A stretch of 8,459 bases of DNA from JBFXDI01 sp050181295 (GTDB lineage: Bacteria; Pseudomonadota; Alphaproteobacteria; Rhizobiales; Aestuariivirgaceae), in the NCBI GenBank assembly GCA_050181295.1, contig JBFXDI010000159.1, positions 1 to 8,459 on the forward strand, in the 5' to 3' direction. Below are positions 5,940 through 8,459 of this stretch, piece after piece. The position numbers and the translations under genes are program-made. The first letter of the stretch is position 1. The number at the start of each line of letters is the position of its first letter. Below the pieces are notes generated by a model. It was not told the DNA's origin. It ran no database searches and saw only the letters and a program-made list of their open reading frames with translations.

Positions 5940-7913
5940 TTGGCGGAAGCTCGCGAGGCTTCGGCGGCGGACACGTTCCCCAAGCTGCTTCTGCGCAATG
6001 CGCGCGTCTTCGGCGCGCGCCCGGCCATGCGCGAGAAGGACCTCGGCATCTGGCAGAGCTGGACCTGGGCGGAGATGAAGGACGAGATCGCCGCCTTCTC
6101 GCTGGGGCTAGCGAGGCTCGGTCTGAAGCGCGGCGAGAGGATCGCCATCGTCGGCGACAACCGTCCGCGGCTCTACTGGACGATCTGCGCGGCCCAGGCG
6201 CTGGGCGCCGTTCCGGTGCCGGTCTATCAGGACTCGGTCGCAGACGAGATGGGCTTCGTGCTCGAGCATGCGGGCGTGCGCTTCGCGGTAGCCGAGAACC
6301 AGGAGCAGGTCGACAAGCTGCTCGAGATCCGCGAGCGCTATCCGGGCATCGAGCACATCATCTACAGCGACCCGCGCGGGCTCGAGCGCTACACGGTCGA
6401 AGGCCTTCACGGCTTCGAGGCGGTGAAGGCCATGGGCCGCGAGGATCAGGCGGCGCATCCGGAATTGTGGGAGAGCGAGATCGCCCGTGGCTCGCCCGAG
6501 GACACCGCCATCATCCTCTATACCTCCGGCACCACCGGGCGGCCGAAGGGCGTGGTGCTCACCATGGAGAACACGCTCTGGGCGGCGCGCACCGCCAACC
6601 GCTTCGACACTCTGACGGAGAAGGAGGAGGTCATCGCCTACCTGCCCATGGCGTGGGTCGGCGATCACATCTTCTCCTACGCGCAGGCCTACGAGGCGGG
6701 CTACTGCGTCAACTGCCCGGAGAGCGGCGAGACGGTGGTGGAGGACCGCCGCGAGATCGGCCCCACCTACGCCTTCGCGCCGCCGCGCGTGTTCGAGAAC
6801 CTGATCACGCTCACCATGGTGAGGATGGAGGACGCCTCGCGCCTCAAGAAGCGGCTCTTCGACTATTTCATCGCGCATGCACGGCGCGTCGGCAGCGATA
6901 TCCTCGACGGGAAGCCGGTCGCGCTCAAGGACAGGCTCGTCTACCGGATCGGCGACGCCCTGGTCTACGGGCCGCTCAAGAACCGCTACGGCATCACACG
7001 GGCGCGCGTGGGCTATACGGCCGGCGAAGCCATCGGACCGGAGATCTTCCGCTTCTACCGTTCGCTCGGCGTCAACCTCAAGCAGCTCTACGGGCAGACC
7101 GAGGCGTCGGTCTATATCACCAACCAGCCGGACGCCGAGATCCATGCCGACACGGTGGGCAAGCCGCTCGAAGGCATCGAGATCCGGATCGACGACAACG
7201 GCGAGGTGCTCTACCGCTCGCCCGGCGTGTTCAAGGAATACTACCGCGACCCCGAGGCCACGGCGAAGTCCAGGACGCCGGACGGCTGGGTTCGCTCGGG
7301 CGATGCGGGCTTCATCGACGAGAACGGGCATCTGAAGATCATCGACCGCGCCAAGGACGTGGGGCGCCTTACCGACGGCACGCTCTTCCCGCCCAAATAC
7401 ATCGAGAACAAGCTCAAGTTCTTCCCCAACATCAAGGAGGCCGTGGCGTTCGGAGCAGGCTGCGACCACGTCGCCTGCTTCATCAACATCGACCTCGTCG
7501 CGGTCGGATCCTGGGCGGAGCGCAACAACGTCGTCGAGGCGAGCTCCCAGGTGCGCGCCCAGCACCCGGACGTCTACCGCATGATCGAGGAGCATGTGGA
7601 TGCCGTGAACCGCGAGCTCGCCTCGGAGCCCCGGGTCGCCGGCTGCCAGATCCGGCGCTTCCTCATCCTCCACAAGGAGCTCGACGCCGACGACGGCGAG
7701 ATCACGCGCACCAACAAGGTGCGCCGCTCCTTCATCGCCGAGCGCTACCAGCCGCTCATCGAGGCGCTCTACGATCCTGCCAAGCCCAGGCAGCACGTCC
7801 GCACCGAGGTCACCTTCGAGGACGGGCGCAAGGGCGCGATCGAGGCGGACGTCGTCATCCGCGACATGCCGGTGCGGCAGGCGGGTCGCGGCATGCTGGA
7901 GGCGGCGGAGTGA
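5940..7913 (+). CDS. AMP-forming acyl-CoA synthetase (long-chain fatty acid/aromatic acid-CoA ligase family)
   Basis: A 657-residue ANL-superfamily enzyme that activates a carboxylic acid with ATP to an acyl-adenylate and then forms the CoA thioester. Core motifs are present: the phosphate-binding loop ILYTSGTTGRPKGVVLT (YTSGTTGRPKG at 194-204), YGQTE (384-388), the ribose-binding Asp in SGDAGF (Asp455), and the hinge in IIDRAKDV (about 467-474). The segment after the hinge reads GRLTDGTLFPPKYIENKLK, unlike the usual GG-x-N form, and the C-terminal domain has ITRTNKVRRSFI, where Lys593 is the likely adenylation lysine. TTG 5940 is chosen as start because of the strong ribosome site and because ADTFPKLLLRNARVFGARPAMREKD looks like the normal N-terminus; ATG 6028 would cut into it. 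The stop overlaps the start of the LivG-like gene by four bases. Family members next to LivG-type transporters are thought to activate the imported acid; whether this is a fatty, aromatic or other acid cannot be read here. Confidence 0.93.
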   Translation: MAEAREASAADTFPKLLLRNARVFGARPAMREKDLGIWQSWTWAEMKDEIAAFSLGLARLGLKRGERIAIVGDNRPRLYWTICAAQALGAVPVPVYQDSVADEMGFVLEHAGVRFAVAENQEQVDKLLEIRERYPGIEHIIYSDPRGLERYTVEGLHGFEAVKAMGREDQAAHPELWESEIARGSPEDTAIILYTSGTTGRPKGVVLTMENTLWAARTANRFDTLTEKEEVIAYLPMAWVGDHIFSYAQAYEAGYCVNCPESGETVVEDRREIGPTYAFAPPRVFENLITLTMVRMEDASRLKKRLFDYFIAHARRVGSDILDGKPVALKDRLVYRIGDALVYGPLKNRYGITRARVGYTAGEAIGPEIFRFYRSLGVNLKQLYGQTEASVYITNQPDAEIHADTVGKPLEGIEIRIDDNGEVLYRSPGVFKEYYRDPEATAKSRTPDGWVRSGDAGFIDENGHLKIIDRAKDVGRLTDGTLFPPKYIENKLKFFPNIKEAVAFGAGCDHVACFINIDLVAVGSWAERNNVVEASSQVRAQHPDVYRMIEEHVDAVNRELASEPRVAGCQIRRFLILHKELDADDGEITRTNKVRRSFIAERYQPLIEALYDPAKPRQHVRTEVTFEDGRKGAIEADVVIRDMPVRQAGRGMLEAAE

Positions 7914-8459
7914 GCGGGCCGCTGCTGGCGGTCGATGAAGTGTCGCTCACCTTCGGCGGCGTGAAGGCGATCCGCGGCGTGAGCTTCGACATCGCGAAGG
8001 GAGAAATCCGCGCCATCATCGGTCCGAACGGCGCCGGCAAGACCTCCATGCTCAACGTCATCAACGGCTTCTACCGGCCGCAGCGGGGGTCCATCACCTT
8101 CAAGGGCATCAGGCGCTCCGACATGCGCCCGCATGTGGCGGCCGAGCAGGGCATCTCCCGCACCTTCCAGAACGTGGCGCTCTTCAAGGGCATGTCCACG
8201 CTCGACAACATCATGAGCGGGCGGGTGCTCAAGATGCGGCGAAGCTTCCTCTGGCACCTCGCCCACTATGGCCCGGCGCGACAGGAGGAGATCGAGCACC
8301 GCGCCTTCGTCGAGAGGATCATCGACTTCCTCGAGATCCAGCATATCCGGCGCACGGTCGTCGGACGGCTGCCCTATGGACTCCAGAAGCGGGTGGAGCT
8401 CGCCCGCGCGCTCGCCATGGAGCCCGATCTCCTGCTGCTGGACGAGCCCATGGCCGGCA
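7910..8459 (+). CDS. LivG-like ABC transporter ATP-binding protein, 3'-truncated by the window edge
   Basis: The first 183 residues of a branched-chain-amino-acid-type (HAAT) ABC ATPase, the cytoplasmic motor of an importer. It shows an A-loop region around Phe15 (LTFGGVKAI), Walker A GPNGAGKT (38-45), the Q-loop Gln87 in SRTFQN, the LivG-style insertion after it, the signature region LPYGLQKRVELARAL (154-168) and Walker B LLLLDEP (174-180), then MAG as in LivG proteins. The signature is LPYGLQ in place of LSGGQ, which is normal for this branch (E. coli LivG has a similar AYGQQ form). The GTG start at 7910 overlaps the synthetase TGA (GTGA), with GGAGG at 7898-7902 seven bases upstream, which indicates translational coupling. 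The partner permeases (LivH/LivM type), second ATPase (LivF type) and periplasmic binding protein would be expected downstream, outside the window. The substrate is unknown; coupling with an acyl-CoA synthetase suggests a carboxylate. Confidence 0.94.
   Translation, partial: MSGPLLAVDEVSLTFGGVKAIRGVSFDIAKGEIRAIIGPNGAGKTSMLNVINGFYRPQRGSITFKGIRRSDMRPHVAAEQGISRTFQNVALFKGMSTLDNIMSGRVLKMRRSFLWHLAHYGPARQEEIEHRAFVERIIDFLEIQHIRRTVVGRLPYGLQKRVELARALAMEPDLLLLDEPMAG

Noticed and set aside
5735..6160. An N-terminal extension of hemF by 142 codons
   Set aside because: The extension would cover the divergent promoter region and overlap the synthetase start; HemF homologues begin near ATG 5734, and the extension lacks any HemF-like block.
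6108..7796. A 562-codon open frame on the minus strand
   Set aside because: It lies antisense within the acyl-CoA synthetase, whose motifs are unmistakable; there is no independent start signal or recognisable domain.
8372..8416. The degenerate ABC signature (LPYGLQ instead of LSGGQ) as a sign of an inactive ATPase
   Set aside because: LivG/LivF-type ATPases normally carry an L-x-YG-x-Q signature, and Walker A, the Q-loop and Walker B are intact, so this is a family trait.

Overview
This is a GC-rich chromosomal window whose gene content and intergenic repeats best fit an alphaproteobacterium, probably of the Hyphomicrobiales (Rhizobiales). The pointers are the paired palindromes with CGTCATGGCCGGG-type arms at 1230-1315, a type of intergenic repeat common in that order; an aerobic HemF that ends at the short PPTVRWP terminus usual in alphaproteobacteria; and an acyl-CoA synthetase translationally coupled to a LivG-type ABC ATPase. 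The genus cannot be told from the window.

Layout. (1) 1-1212, plus strand: the 3' part of an RNase T2 family ribonuclease, then ten bases later a class I glutamine amidotransferase-like protein. (2) 1213-1332: a short convergent gap filled by two strong hairpins that form one composite palindromic repeat. (3) 1333-4738, minus strand: a likely three-gene operon read right to left, with two colinear MFS transporters in tandem followed by an NADPH-dependent enone/alkenal reductase of the CurA/PTGR family. (4) 4739-4855: a hairpin behind hemF and a weak promoter candidate for the MFS operon. (5) 4856-5734, minus strand: hemF, oxygen-dependent coproporphyrinogen III oxidase. (6) 5735-5939: a 205-base divergent regulatory region with several inverted repeats and a promoter candidate. 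(7) 5940-8459, plus strand: a TTG-started AMP-forming acyl-CoA synthetase overlapping by four bases a LivG-like ATPase that runs off the window.

How the genes work together. The right-hand pair looks like the start of a branched-chain-amino-acid-type (HAAT) ABC transporter operon in which a carboxylic acid is imported and activated to its CoA thioester; the permeases and binding protein would lie beyond 8459. The three-gene minus operon pairs two efflux-like MFS proteins with a reductase of reactive unsaturated carbonyls, which suggests export or detoxification of a small molecule, but the substrate is unknown. HemF is a housekeeping haem enzyme.

I see no tRNA, rRNA, CRISPR array, insertion sequence, phage gene or recognisable new defence system. 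Every large gene falls into a known family. The items most worth a second look are the regulatory and repeat structures between genes, and the duplicated transporter pair. Several very long open frames (up to 1044 codons) are shadows of real genes caused by high GC content.
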